Assembly: GCF_019351405.1 (NCBI RefSeq)
Contig: NZ_JAHWZX010000001.1
Coordinates: 62,001 to 126,000 of the forward strand
Reading direction: 5' to 3'
DNA: 64,000 bases
Source of the DNA: Stakelama flava
Lineage (GTDB): Bacteria > Pseudomonadota > Alphaproteobacteria > Sphingomonadales > Sphingomonadaceae
The notes under the pieces were generated by a model. That model made no database searches and was not told where the DNA came from. It worked only from the letters and a program-made list of their open reading frames with translations. A program made the position numbers and the translations under genes. Of the stretch, positions 57,531 through 64,000 are shown piece by piece. Every line of letters begins with the position of its first letter. Position 1 is the first letter of the stretch.

Positions 57531-57632
57531 TCAGCCTTCCCACCGGTTCGAGCCGGCCGCGTCGCAGCGCCGCGCGATGCCCTTCGCCGCACGATGCGCG
57601 AAAGGATGCAATTTGTCCTCGCTGCCCGTCAC
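57531..57632 (-). CDS. Possible 33-residue microprotein between nuoC and nuoD
   Basis: A GTG at 57632 overlaps the nuoC TGA (GTGA) and starts a frame of 33 codons: [12 protein letters not shown], then [12 protein letters not shown] and a SNRWEG end. Its TGA lies three bases before the nuoD ATG. The frame fills the whole nuoC-nuoD gap and would place both junctions in a coupled arrangement. No homologue is known to me. It could be chance, since the region is short and GC-rich. Confidence 0.35.
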   Translation of the reverse strand: MTGSEDKLHPFAHRAAKGIARRCDAAGSNRWEG

Positions 57633-58459
57633 TGATTCTGCCCCCCGTCCTTGGGCGGCACCACATCGGCATCGTCGGGCTTTTCCTCCGGCTTGTTGCC
57701 CGGATGCGGCTGACCGGCGCCGGTCTGAGCGGGACTCTCTGTCGTCTTGGGCTCTTCCGCTTCGGCCTTGACCTTCGCCTCGTCGGCCTTTTTCACCTGA
57801 TCGGCGGTTACCGGCGACGGCGCGCCCTTGGCCTCAGGCTCAGCGCCCGCCTTCTCATCGCCCGGAAGGACATATTTCGCGCCTTCCCAGGGACTCATGA
57901 AATCGAACGTGCGGAAATCCTGCGCCAGTTCGACCGGCTCATACACCACGCGCTTGGCCTCTTCCGAATAGCGAAGCTCGACAAAGCCGGACAACGGAAA
58001 GTCCTTGCGCTGCGGATGGCCGCGAAAGCCGTAATCGGTAAGGATACGACGAAGGTCGCGATTGCCCGAAAACAGCACGCCGTACATGTCGTAGACTTCA
58101 CGCTCCAGCCAGCCCGCGACCGGCCAGATACCGGTCACCGACGGCACCGGCTTCACCTCATCGGTCATCACCTTCACCCGCAGGCGATGGTTCTTCGTCA
58201 CCGACAGCAGGTGGTAGACAACTTCGAAGCGCTCTGCGCGCTCCGGATAGTCGACACCGGCGACCTCCATAAGCTGCTGATATTGCAGCATCGGATCGTC
58301 ACGAAGTGCGATCATCGCTTCGACCAGCCGGTCGCGATCGACGATCACGGTGACTTCGTTCACAGCATCGACCGCATCGACCAGCATGTCGCCAAGCGCC
58401 ACGGTCGCGGCAGCGATCACGCCGTCATTTGGCGCGCAGCGGGGGGCAGATGCTTTCAT
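57629..58459 (-). CDS. nuoC: NADH-quinone oxidoreductase subunit C
   Basis: The 276-residue 30-kDa-type subunit: family region 30-190 has [62 protein letters not shown], and the [23 protein letters not shown] segment. A low-complexity Glu/Lys/Pro/Ala-rich tail occupies residues 200-276. The start is ATG 58459, overlapping the nuoB stop (ATGA). Confidence 0.95.
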   Translation of the reverse strand: MKASAPRCAPNDGVIAAATVALGDMLVDAVDAVNEVTVIVDRDRLVEAMIALRDDPMLQYQQLMEVAGVDYPERAERFEVVYHLLSVTKNHRLRVKVMTDEVKPVPSVTGIWPVAGWLEREVYDMYGVLFSGNRDLRRILTDYGFRGHPQRKDFPLSGFVELRYSEEAKRVVYEPVELAQDFRTFDFMSPWEGAKYVLPGDEKAGAEPEAKGAPSPVTADQVKKADEAKVKAEAEEPKTTESPAQTGAGQPHPGNKPEEKPDDADVVPPKDGGQNQ

Positions 58460-58992
58460 CGTTCCAGCGTTCCCGACCGGCGGATTTTCCGCTGCAATTG
58501 CATCACGCCGTACAGCAGCGCCTCTGCTGTCGGTGGGCAGCCGGGCACATAGATGTCGATCGGCACGATCCGGTCGCATCCGCGGACGACCGAATAGCTG
58601 TAGTGATAATAGCCGCCGCCATTGGCGCAGCTTCCCATCGAAATGACGTATTTCGGGTCCGACATCTGATCGTATACGCGGCGAAGCGCGGGCGCCATCT
58701 TGTTGCACAGCGTACCCGCAACAATCATCACGTCCGATTGACGCGGCGAAGCGCGCGGCGCTGCCCCGAACCGCTCCATGTCATAGCGCGGCATGTTCAC
58801 ATGAATCATCTCGACCGCGCAGCAGGCAAGACCGAACGTCATCCACCACAGCGAACCGGTGCGCGCCCACTGAAACAGTTCCTCGGTCGAGGTGACGAGG
58901 AACCCCTTGTCGGTCAGTTCGCCGTTCAGGTCGTTAAAGAACCGCTGGTCGGGCGCGGTGCCGGCCGGCGGCGGGCTTAGCTCTACTCCCAT
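58456..58992 (-). CDS. nuoB: NADH-quinone oxidoreductase subunit B
   Basis: The 178-residue subunit with the N2 [4Fe-4S] cluster: [13 protein letters not shown] (adjacent CC), [21 protein letters not shown] and [13 protein letters not shown]. The start is ATG 58992 ([11 protein letters not shown]), overlapping the nuoA stop by 10 bases. Confidence 0.97.
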   Translation of the reverse strand: MGVELSPPPAGTAPDQRFFNDLNGELTDKGFLVTSTEELFQWARTGSLWWMTFGLACCAVEMIHVNMPRYDMERFGAAPRASPRQSDVMIVAGTLCNKMAPALRRVYDQMSDPKYVISMGSCANGGGYYHYSYSVVRGCDRIVPIDIYVPGCPPTAEALLYGVMQLQRKIRRSGTLER

Positions 58993-59357
58993 TCCAGGGC
59001 TCCCACTTTCCAGGCATAGGCAAGGCCAAGCGCGAGCTCGGCAATGAAGACCATCATCGAAATCCACGCCGTCCAGCCGAGCGAAAACACGCTGACCGCC
59101 CAAGGATAGATGAACGCGGCTTCCAGATCGAAGATGATAAACAGAATCGCGACGAGATAGAAGCGCACGTCAAACTGGTTGCGCGGGTCTTCAAACGCGG
59201 GAAAGCCGCATTCATATTCGGTCAGCTTTTCAGGATACGGATTGTGCGCCCCGGTAAGCCGGCCGACGATCATCGGCAGCACGACAAATGCGACCGACAG
59301 CCCCAGCGCAACGGCCAGAAACAGCAGAATGGGCAGATATTGCGACAGGTCGACCAA
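58983..59357 (-). CDS. nuoA: NADH-quinone oxidoreductase subunit A
   Basis: The 124-residue membrane subunit with three helices: [21 protein letters not shown], the loop [51 protein letters not shown], and a C-terminal helix. The family normally begins MVDLSQYLP; the codon just before VDL here is TTG at 59357, used as start. An upstream frame without a homology match extends to 59420. It opens the nuo operon, which runs through nuoN and beyond. Confidence 0.94.
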   Translation of the reverse strand: MVDLSQYLPILLFLAVALGLSVAFVVLPMIVGRLTGAHNPYPEKLTEYECGFPAFEDPRNQFDVRFYLVAILFIIFDLEAAFIYPWAVSVFSLGWTAWISMMVFIAELALGLAYAWKVGALEWE

Positions 59358-59550
59358 AATCCATCTCGCGATTGCGGAAAAATATGGCGCGCTTCTAGGA
59401 CGCCGCCCCGGCAGGGGCAAGGGCCTGAGCCCAATATGTTGCGCGAAATCCTCGCCCGCACCGCGTCATCGGCCGCCGACTCGCCTTGCCGCTTGGCGAA
59501 GTGGCGCGCGACGGGGTAGACGCACCGGCGTGATCATCACGAGGAGCATT

Positions 59551-60084
59551 ATGCGTAAGGGCTTGGCGGCAGCAATTTTCCTGACCGGCGCGGTGCTGGG
59601 CGCGGCTCCGTCGGGCGCGCAGCAGGTAATGCCCGTCCGCACCCGCGCCAATATCACCGCCGATCCCGACGCGCTGGCCCGGCTGGTCCGCGCCGAAGGG
59701 TACAAGGTGACGATCGATCACACCGATGACGGCAACCCGTTTCTTCAAACCGATGTCGACGGGACGCCCTTCACGATTTTCCTTAACAACTGCATCGCGG
59801 GCAAGGCTTGCCGCACGGTGCAGTTCTATGCCGGTTTTTCGGTTTCCACCCCGCGAAAGCTAGACCTGATCAATCGCTGGAACCAGCAGAAGCGGTTCGC
59901 CAAGGCGTATATCGACGATCAGAACGACCCGCGGCTGGAAATGGATATCAACATGGCCGGGGGCGGCGTCGCGCGCGGCAATTTTGTCGAGAATTTCCGC
60001 GTATGGATTCGCCTCCTTGCGGCGTTCAAGCAGCATATCGGCTGGAACGACGCCGAACAGCGCGATTCGTCAACCGGGCAATAG
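59551..60084 (+). CDS. YbjN domain-containing exported protein
   Basis: The 177-residue protein has a signal peptide (MRKGLAAAIFLTGAVLGAA, cleavage near PSGAQQ), then a YbjN domain: LARLVRAEGYKVTIDHTDDGNPFLQTDVDGTPFTIFLNNC, the CRTVQFYAGF strand, and LINRWNQQKRFAKAYIDDQNDPRLEMDINM. YbjN proteins are implicated in envelope or motility stress responses, mechanism unclear. It diverges from nuoA across 193 bases in which no clear promoter pair was identified. Its ATG at 59551 follows a GAGGAGC site. Confidence 0.9.
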   Translation: MRKGLAAAIFLTGAVLGAAPSGAQQVMPVRTRANITADPDALARLVRAEGYKVTIDHTDDGNPFLQTDVDGTPFTIFLNNCIAGKACRTVQFYAGFSVSTPRKLDLINRWNQQKRFAKAYIDDQNDPRLEMDINMAGGGVARGNFVENFRVWIRLLAAFKQHIGWNDAEQRDSSTGQ

Positions 60085-60124
60085 GCGAACGGCCGGGCAG
60101 CGGGTGCCCGGCCCGAACAGCATA

Positions 60125-60946
60125 TTATTTGTTGCGCAGCGCGCCTGCCACCAGCTTGTGCAGTTTCGAATGCAGCGTGTCGTTGGCGGCCAGAAGCTGC
60201 CTGCGCTCCATCGCCAGGTCGGTGCCGCGATAATCGGTCACGAAACCGCCCGCTTCCTTCACCAGCAATATGCCCGCTGCAACGTCCCACGGCTGAAGAT
60301 CCGATTCCCAGAACCCGTCGAACCGCCCCGCCGCGACCCAGGCAAGATCAAGCGCGGCCGATCCCAGGCGACGGATACCTGCAATTTCCGGCGCGATCGC
60401 GCCGAAAATCCGATTCCACTGCACGAAATCGCCATGGCCCAGAAAGGGAATCCCGGTCGCGATCAGCGCTTCGGAAAGGTCGCGCCGCGCCGATACGCGC
60501 AGCCGGTGATCCTGAAGCCAGGCGCCCCTGCCCTTTTCGGCCCAGAAACTTTCATCGGTCAGCGGCTGATAGACGAGCGCCGTGGTGATTTCGGGCTTGC
60601 CCTGCGGACCGTGCGGGTCCTCCACCGCGATGGAGATGGAGAAATGGGGGATGCCGTGCAGGAAGTTGCTCGTCCCGTCGAGCGGATCGACGATGAAACG
60701 CGGCTTGTCCGGGTCACCTTCGATCTCGCCTGATTCCTCGACCAGCATCCGCCAGCCGGGCCGCGCTTTTTGCAGTTCCTCGACAATCGTCTCCTCAGCA
60801 CGTTTGTCGGCCATCGAAACGAAATCGGCCGGGCCCTTGCGGCTGACCTGAAGGTGAGAAACTTCGTTGAAATCCCGGCGCAGGCGCGGCGCCGCCTTGC
60901 GGACGGCGCGCTCCATCACCGTCAAAAGGCCCGAATGCGATACCAT
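60125..60946 (-). CDS. Inositol monophosphatase family protein
   Basis: The 273-residue Mg2+-dependent phosphatase has metal-site motifs LVEESGEIE, DPLDGTSNFLHGIP and WDVAAGILLVKEAGGFV. The ADFVSMADKRAEETI helix and a complete alpha-beta-alpha sandwich layout fit the SuhB/IMPase family. The start is ATG 60946 ([12 protein letters not shown]); upstream frame overlaps the neighbouring gene. It ends close to a convergent YbjN gene, 41 bases away. Its start overlaps the stop of the next gene (TGATG). Confidence 0.93.
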   Translation of the reverse strand: MVSHSGLLTVMERAVRKAAPRLRRDFNEVSHLQVSRKGPADFVSMADKRAEETIVEELQKARPGWRMLVEESGEIEGDPDKPRFIVDPLDGTSNFLHGIPHFSISIAVEDPHGPQGKPEITTALVYQPLTDESFWAEKGRGAWLQDHRLRVSARRDLSEALIATGIPFLGHGDFVQWNRIFGAIAPEIAGIRRLGSAALDLAWVAAGRFDGFWESDLQPWDVAAGILLVKEAGGFVTDYRGTDLAMERRQLLAANDTLHSKLHKLVAGALRNK

Positions 60947-61320
60947 CAGCGTCCCTTGGAAGTATCGGCCGCACCGGCCTTTTCGGGTGCCACGCCGCAC
61001 ACGCGCGCAACCACCGTCAGGCGAGTCGTCGGATCGCTGGCATCCAGCTTCTTGTTGTCGGCGAGCACCTTGGTCGTATCTTCCGAAATCGCGCTGAGCG
61101 AATTCTGGTACAGGCACCCGAAAATCGCCGATTTGACGTTCGCCGGGACCTTGTCGGACTGAAGACCGCCGATGATCACGCCAAGCGTTTTCTGCGCGGA
61201 TTCGATCTCCGCCTTGCTGGGCGCCTTGTCCTGCGGCGCGGCCGCGGCGGGCGCAGCAAGCAGGGCGATGGCGGCAGGAAAAAGGATAAAACGCAAAAGA
61301 CTACTCCGCTCTTTTGACAT
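60946..61320 (-). CDS. Small exported helical protein
   Basis: The 124-residue protein has a signal peptide ([20 protein letters not shown]) and a helical, Ala/Lys/Asp-rich mature region with a Cys pair ([16 protein letters not shown]) that might form a disulfide. I do not recognise a characterised family. The start at ATG 61320 (MSKERSSLL) overlaps the efp stop by 20 bases; ATG 61338 would add six residues. It lies in the same direction as efp and the phosphatase and is overlapped at both ends, so the three are probably one operon. Confidence 0.7.
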   Translation of the reverse strand: MSKERSSLLRFILFPAAIALLAAPAAAAPQDKAPSKAEIESAQKTLGVIIGGLQSDKVPANVKSAIFGCLYQNSLSAISEDTTKVLADNKKLDASDPTTRLTVVARVCGVAPEKAGAADTSKGR

Positions 61321-61864
61321 AGGCCTGTTCATAAACATCGACGATCACGCGCGTACCCGACGTGATGTGCGGCGGCACCATGATGCGCACGCCATTGTCC
61401 AGAACAGCCGGTTTATAGGAAGAAGAGGCGGTCTGCCCCTTCACGACCGCGTCGGCCTCGACAATCTCGGCCTCGATTTGGTCGGGAAGCTGCACTGAAA
61501 TCGGCTTTTCCTCGTACAGCTCCATGGTCACGTCCATGCCGTCCTGAAGGAACGCAGCGGCATCGCCCAGAATGTCGGTGGGCAGCGTGATCTGTTCGAA
61601 CGTATCCTTGTCCATGAAGGTCAGCATTTCGCCGTCCTGGAACAGGAACTGGAAATCCTTGGTGTCCAGCCGTACGCGTTCGACCGTCTCGGCCGAGCGG
61701 AACCGCACGTTCGTCTTTCGGCCATCGATGAGGTTCTTCATCTCGACCTGCATATAGGCACCGCCCTTGCCGGGCTGGGTGTGCTGTATCTTCACCGCAC
61801 GCCAGATGCCTTTTTCATATTCGATGATATTGCCGGGACGAATATCGACGCCGCTGATCTTCAT
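61301..61864 (-). CDS. efp: Elongation factor P
   Basis: The 187-residue protein relieves ribosome stalling at proline runs. Domain I has [38 protein letters not shown] with the conserved loop K in PGKGGA, the site of lysine modification in many bacteria. Domains II and III follow ([25 protein letters not shown] at the end). The start is ATG 61864. It heads the three-gene unit with the small exported protein and the phosphatase. Confidence 0.97.
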   Translation of the reverse strand: MKISGVDIRPGNIIEYEKGIWRAVKIQHTQPGKGGAYMQVEMKNLIDGRKTNVRFRSAETVERVRLDTKDFQFLFQDGEMLTFMDKDTFEQITLPTDILGDAAAFLQDGMDVTMELYEEKPISVQLPDQIEAEIVEADAVVKGQTASSSYKPAVLDNGVRIMVPPHITSGTRVIVDVYEQAYVKRAE

Positions 61865-61916
61865 GGCGATCCATCAACCTTTTAACGGATTTGAGAAATA
61901 GCTGTGGGGCGGGCCT

Positions 61917-62591
61917 TTAACGCCCGGCCGCCTTTCCCGCAAGCAGCGGATAGGGATCGACCGGCGCGCCCTGCCACCAGCCATCGTCCTTTGCCACGCG
62001 CGATACGCCGAAATGAAGGTGATACACGCCGGCGGGCGCATTGCCGCTATCGCCGACATAGGCGATTCTATCGCCCGCCTTCACCCGCATTCCCTCTTTC
62101 ACCCCCGGCGCATAGCCTTGCAGATGTGCATAATAGAACATCCACCTGCCATCGACCGAGCGTTCGTACAGGGTGATGCCGCCGCCGCCTTCGCTGAAAT
62201 AGAGTTTCTCGATCGTGCCGGGCGCTGCGGCCAGCACCGCCGTGCCCAGCGGCGCGATGATATCGATGCCTTCATGCGTGCGGGTGCCGCCGCCGCGCGG
62301 ATCGCCGAACGTGTCTTCGACATCGCGCTTCGCAACGCCCTGCACCGGCACGATCAGGCGCGGCGCACCGGTCATGCCGACCTGCCGCGCGCCGCCCTCA
62401 CCCGGCTGCGCGACCACATCGCCCGCTTTTGCCCCGTCGCCCGATGGCGCGCGCGCAATGTCGGGAGCGTGGCTTGGCACCGGCTGCGGCGCGCTGTCAT
62501 TTGCAGGCTCGATCCGGACGGTCAGCGCCAGCAAGACGATCACGCATGCCAGCACCGCCGCCATGATCCAGCCGAAGCGCGACAGGATCAT
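61917..62591 (-). CDS. M23 family metallopeptidase, membrane-anchored
   Basis: The 224-residue protein has a membrane anchor or signal (WIMAAVLACVIVLLALTV, about 7-24) and a C-terminal lysostaphin-like M23 domain. The catalytic metal ligands are in THEGIDI (H-x3-D) and YHLHFGV (H-x-H), with GTAVLAAAPGTIEKL and GVKEGMRVKAGDRIAYVGDSGNA between. A linker rich in Pro/Ala/Gly (about 30-80) joins the two. It is predicted to act on peptidoglycan cross-links. ATG 62591 is chosen; ATG 62621 adds ten residues. Upstream of it is thiE, 74 bases away. Confidence 0.93.
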   Translation of the reverse strand: MILSRFGWIMAAVLACVIVLLALTVRIEPANDSAPQPVPSHAPDIARAPSGDGAKAGDVVAQPGEGGARQVGMTGAPRLIVPVQGVAKRDVEDTFGDPRGGGTRTHEGIDIIAPLGTAVLAAAPGTIEKLYFSEGGGGITLYERSVDGRWMFYYAHLQGYAPGVKEGMRVKAGDRIAYVGDSGNAPAGVYHLHFGVSRVAKDDGWWQGAPVDPYPLLAGKAAGR

Positions 62592-62665
62592 CGCAACCTG
62601 GCCCCGCCGATTTTCGCGCAAACCTTCCGCTTGCCGGGCCTGTCAACGCAAGCGCCAGCCATCCG

Positions 62666-63346
62666 CTATTGGTCCAGCAGGCGGGTGAAGTCGCGCACCG
62701 CCGCTGCTTCGTCACCGTTCCAGACACTGCCGCAAACCGCCAGGAAATCAGCGCCAGCATCGATCAGCGGCCGCGCATTTCCGGGCGTAATCCCGCCAAT
62801 GGCGACGCAGGGCAGTTCGAACACCGCCGACCACCATGTCAGGATGGCCGGATCGGGATGATGCCGGACAATCTTTGTCGTGGTGGGATAGAAGCTGCCG
62901 AAAGCGACATAATCCGCGCCCGCCTCCCCCGCTTCCATCGCCATATGGCGGCTGTCATGGCAAGTCACGCCGATCTGCACCGACGGCCCCAGCACCGCGC
63001 GCGCCTCGGCCGGATCGCCATCCTCCTGCCCCAGATGCACGCCATCCGCCCCCAGGCGCTTGGCCAGGCTGACGCTGTCGTTGACGATGAAGGCGACATC
63101 GCGATCGGCGCAAAGCGCCTGTAACGGTTCGGCTATCTTCGCGGCGCGATGCTGGTCGACATCCTTCACCCGGAACTGAAAGGCCGCGACCGGCCCGGCA
63201 TCGAATGCGCGCGCAAGCCGGTCGACAAAGCCATCGTCCATGTCCGGCGGGGAGATCAGATATAGTTCGCAGCGCGATTTCGCGCCATCGCGCTGAAAAT
63301 CATCCGCGAAATACCGTTCGGGCGTCTGGGAAAGATCGTCGTTCAC
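62666..63346 (-). CDS. thiE: Thiamine phosphate synthase
   Basis: The 226-residue TIM-barrel enzyme couples HMP-diphosphate and HET-phosphate. Markers are the AAFQFRVKDVDQ strand, DVAFIVNDSVSLAKRLGADGVHLGQEDGD, GVTCHDSRHMAMEAGEAGADYVAFGSFYPTTTK starting at IGVTCHDSR, and the AIGGITPGNARPLIDAGADFLAV end. The start codon is GTG 63346; an N-terminal extension of about 25 residues (NDDLSQTPERYFADDF) precedes the barrel, unusual for ThiE. No TPP riboswitch was evident in the short upstream region. Confidence 0.92.
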   Translation of the reverse strand: MNDDLSQTPERYFADDFQRDGAKSRCELYLISPPDMDDGFVDRLARAFDAGPVAAFQFRVKDVDQHRAAKIAEPLQALCADRDVAFIVNDSVSLAKRLGADGVHLGQEDGDPAEARAVLGPSVQIGVTCHDSRHMAMEAGEAGADYVAFGSFYPTTTKIVRHHPDPAILTWWSAVFELPCVAIGGITPGNARPLIDAGADFLAVCGSVWNGDEAAAVRDFTRLLDQ

Positions 63347-63402
63347 TCCTTCGAACTAGCCGCGCGCGGCACCGGCGCGCAAGTGCGCTTCGCACGCGCC
63401 CC

Positions 63403-63417
63403 TTGCCGAAACGGCAA
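63403..63417. promoter_or_regulatory. 15-bp palindrome between thiE and alpha/beta hydrolase (possible operator)
   Basis: TTGCCG-AAA-CGGCAA is a perfect palindrome in the 146-base divergent region. It may be a repressor operator controlling either gene; no repressor gene lies in the window. Confidence 0.3.
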
Positions 63418-63492
63418 AACATCACATGATCGGTCGGCGTGCCGGACCCGGCTGCGTGCCGACGCGTTGTCGCGGCGAAAGGAGCAATGGCT

Positions 63493-64000
63493 ATGGCAAT
63501 GGTGGAAACGTCCGATGGTGCGCAACTTTATGTAAAAGAGGCGGGACAGGGTCGCCCGTTGATCCTGATCCATGGCTGGCCGTTGAACGCCGATAGCTGG
63601 GACGATCAGATTCTCGCTCTGTCGAACGCGGGCATGCGAGTCATCGCCTATGACCGGCGCGGTTTCGGCCGTTCCTCGCAGCCGCCCGGCGGATATGACT
63701 ATGATCGCTTCGCCGACGATCTGGCCGAGGTGATGGCGGCGCGCGGGGTCGAATCGGATGCCTCGCTTGTCGGTTTTTCGATGGGCGGCGGCGAAGTGGC
63801 GCGGTATCTCTCACGCCATGGCCCTGACAAGCTGCGCAGCGTCGCGCTGATTTCCTCGGTCGTGCCGTACATGCTCAAAACCGCCGACAATCCCGACGGC
63901 GTCGAACAATCAGTGTTCGACGAGATGACGGCGGGGATGAAAAACGATCGGCCCGATTTCTTTCGGTCCTTCCTGAAGGACTTTTTTGGTGTGGGGATGC
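63493..64000 (+). CDS. Alpha/beta hydrolase (non-haem chloroperoxidase-like), partial
   Basis: The first 169 residues are seen; the gene continues past the window end. Alpha/beta-hydrolase features are the oxyanion strand LILIHGWPLNADSWDDQ, YDRRGFGRSSQPPGGYDYDRFADDL, and the nucleophile elbow GFSMGGGEVARYLS (Ser). This matches the non-haem chloroperoxidase/arylesterase subgroup, whose SMGGGE elbow is typical. The catalytic His and Asp lie beyond the window. ATG 63493 (MAMVETSDGAQLY) has AAAGGAGC eight bases upstream; ATG 63487 lies too close to that site. Confidence 0.9.
   Translation, partial: MAMVETSDGAQLYVKEAGQGRPLILIHGWPLNADSWDDQILALSNAGMRVIAYDRRGFGRSSQPPGGYDYDRFADDLAEVMAARGVESDASLVGFSMGGGEVARYLSRHGPDKLRSVALISSVVPYMLKTADNPDGVEQSVFDEMTAGMKNDRPDFFRSFLKDFFGVGM

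Noticed and set aside
63347..63492. TPP riboswitch upstream of thiE
   Set aside because: The spacer is short and no THI-box-like conserved segments could be recognised.

Overview
The window is one contiguous, gene-dense chromosomal segment of high-GC alphaproteobacterial DNA, most probably from the order Sphingomonadales. This rests on gene order (carA-carB-greA; yqeY-dnaG-rpoD; eno/ftsB/pdhA/pdhB; the nuoA-N run continuing into birA, coaX, rnj and a DUF1467 gene), on a PdhB with an N-terminal lipoyl domain, on small families common in sphingomonads (DUF2336, DUF4170, DUF1467, DOMON-like), and on dispersed palindromes containing TTCGACA(A/G)GCTCAG. I cannot name the genus. No rRNA, tRNA, CRISPR array or complete insertion sequence was seen, and no gene-free stretch exceeds 300 bases.

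Layout. 1-4.9 kb (minus): end of a PAS sensor kinase-like protein, a DUF2336 protein, a degenerate CDP-alcohol phosphotransferase-like membrane protein, a NamZ-type muramidase and a DOMON-like protein. 5.1-12.5 kb: tyrS, recG, sdhE, mfd. 12.7-17 kb: an EF-hand protein, a squalene/phytoene synthase-like protein and three TadG/TadE-type proteins. 17-21.7 kb: pyruvate dehydrogenase E1 (pdhA, pdhB), an FtsB-like protein, csaA, eno. 21.8-23.8 kb: an operon like E. coli yqjD-yqjE-yqjK, behind a general-stress (EcfG-type) promoter motif, then a DUF4170 gene. 23.9-30.3 kb (minus): rhomboid protease, greA, carB, two AT-rich foreign-looking genes, carA. 30.4-35.2 kb: yqeY, a DUF559 gene between inverted repeats, dnaG, rpoD. 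35.4-40.9 kb: an unknown protein, MoxR ATPase with a CoxE-like VWA protein, a pseudo-Hpt protein and a 766-residue membrane coiled-coil protein. 40.9-59.4 kb (minus): the complete 14-subunit complex I operon, with small extra ORFs between nuoC/nuoD and nuoE/nuoF, followed by birA, coaX, rnj and DUF1467. 59.5-64 kb: YbjN protein, inositol monophosphatase, a small secreted protein, efp, an M23 peptidase, thiE and the start of an alpha/beta hydrolase.

Most of the window is housekeeping: respiration (nuo, pdh, sdhE), translation (tyrS, efp, csaA), replication and transcription (dnaG, rpoD, greA, mfd, recG), pyrimidine/arginine precursor synthesis (carAB), cofactors (coaX, birA, thiE), RNA decay (rnj) and envelope work (NamZ, M23, FtsB).

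The most unusual features sit in otherwise conserved operons. First, a two-gene, low-GC module (a two-helix membrane protein plus a small Cas2/SinR-like protein) lies exactly between carA and carB, overlapping the carA stop. Second, a DUF559 nuclease-like gene with about 34-bp terminal inverted repeats separates yqeY from dnaG, and the same palindrome core occurs in frame inside carA. Third, two phosphorelay-type proteins (PAS kinase, Hpt) lack the expected phospho-histidine.
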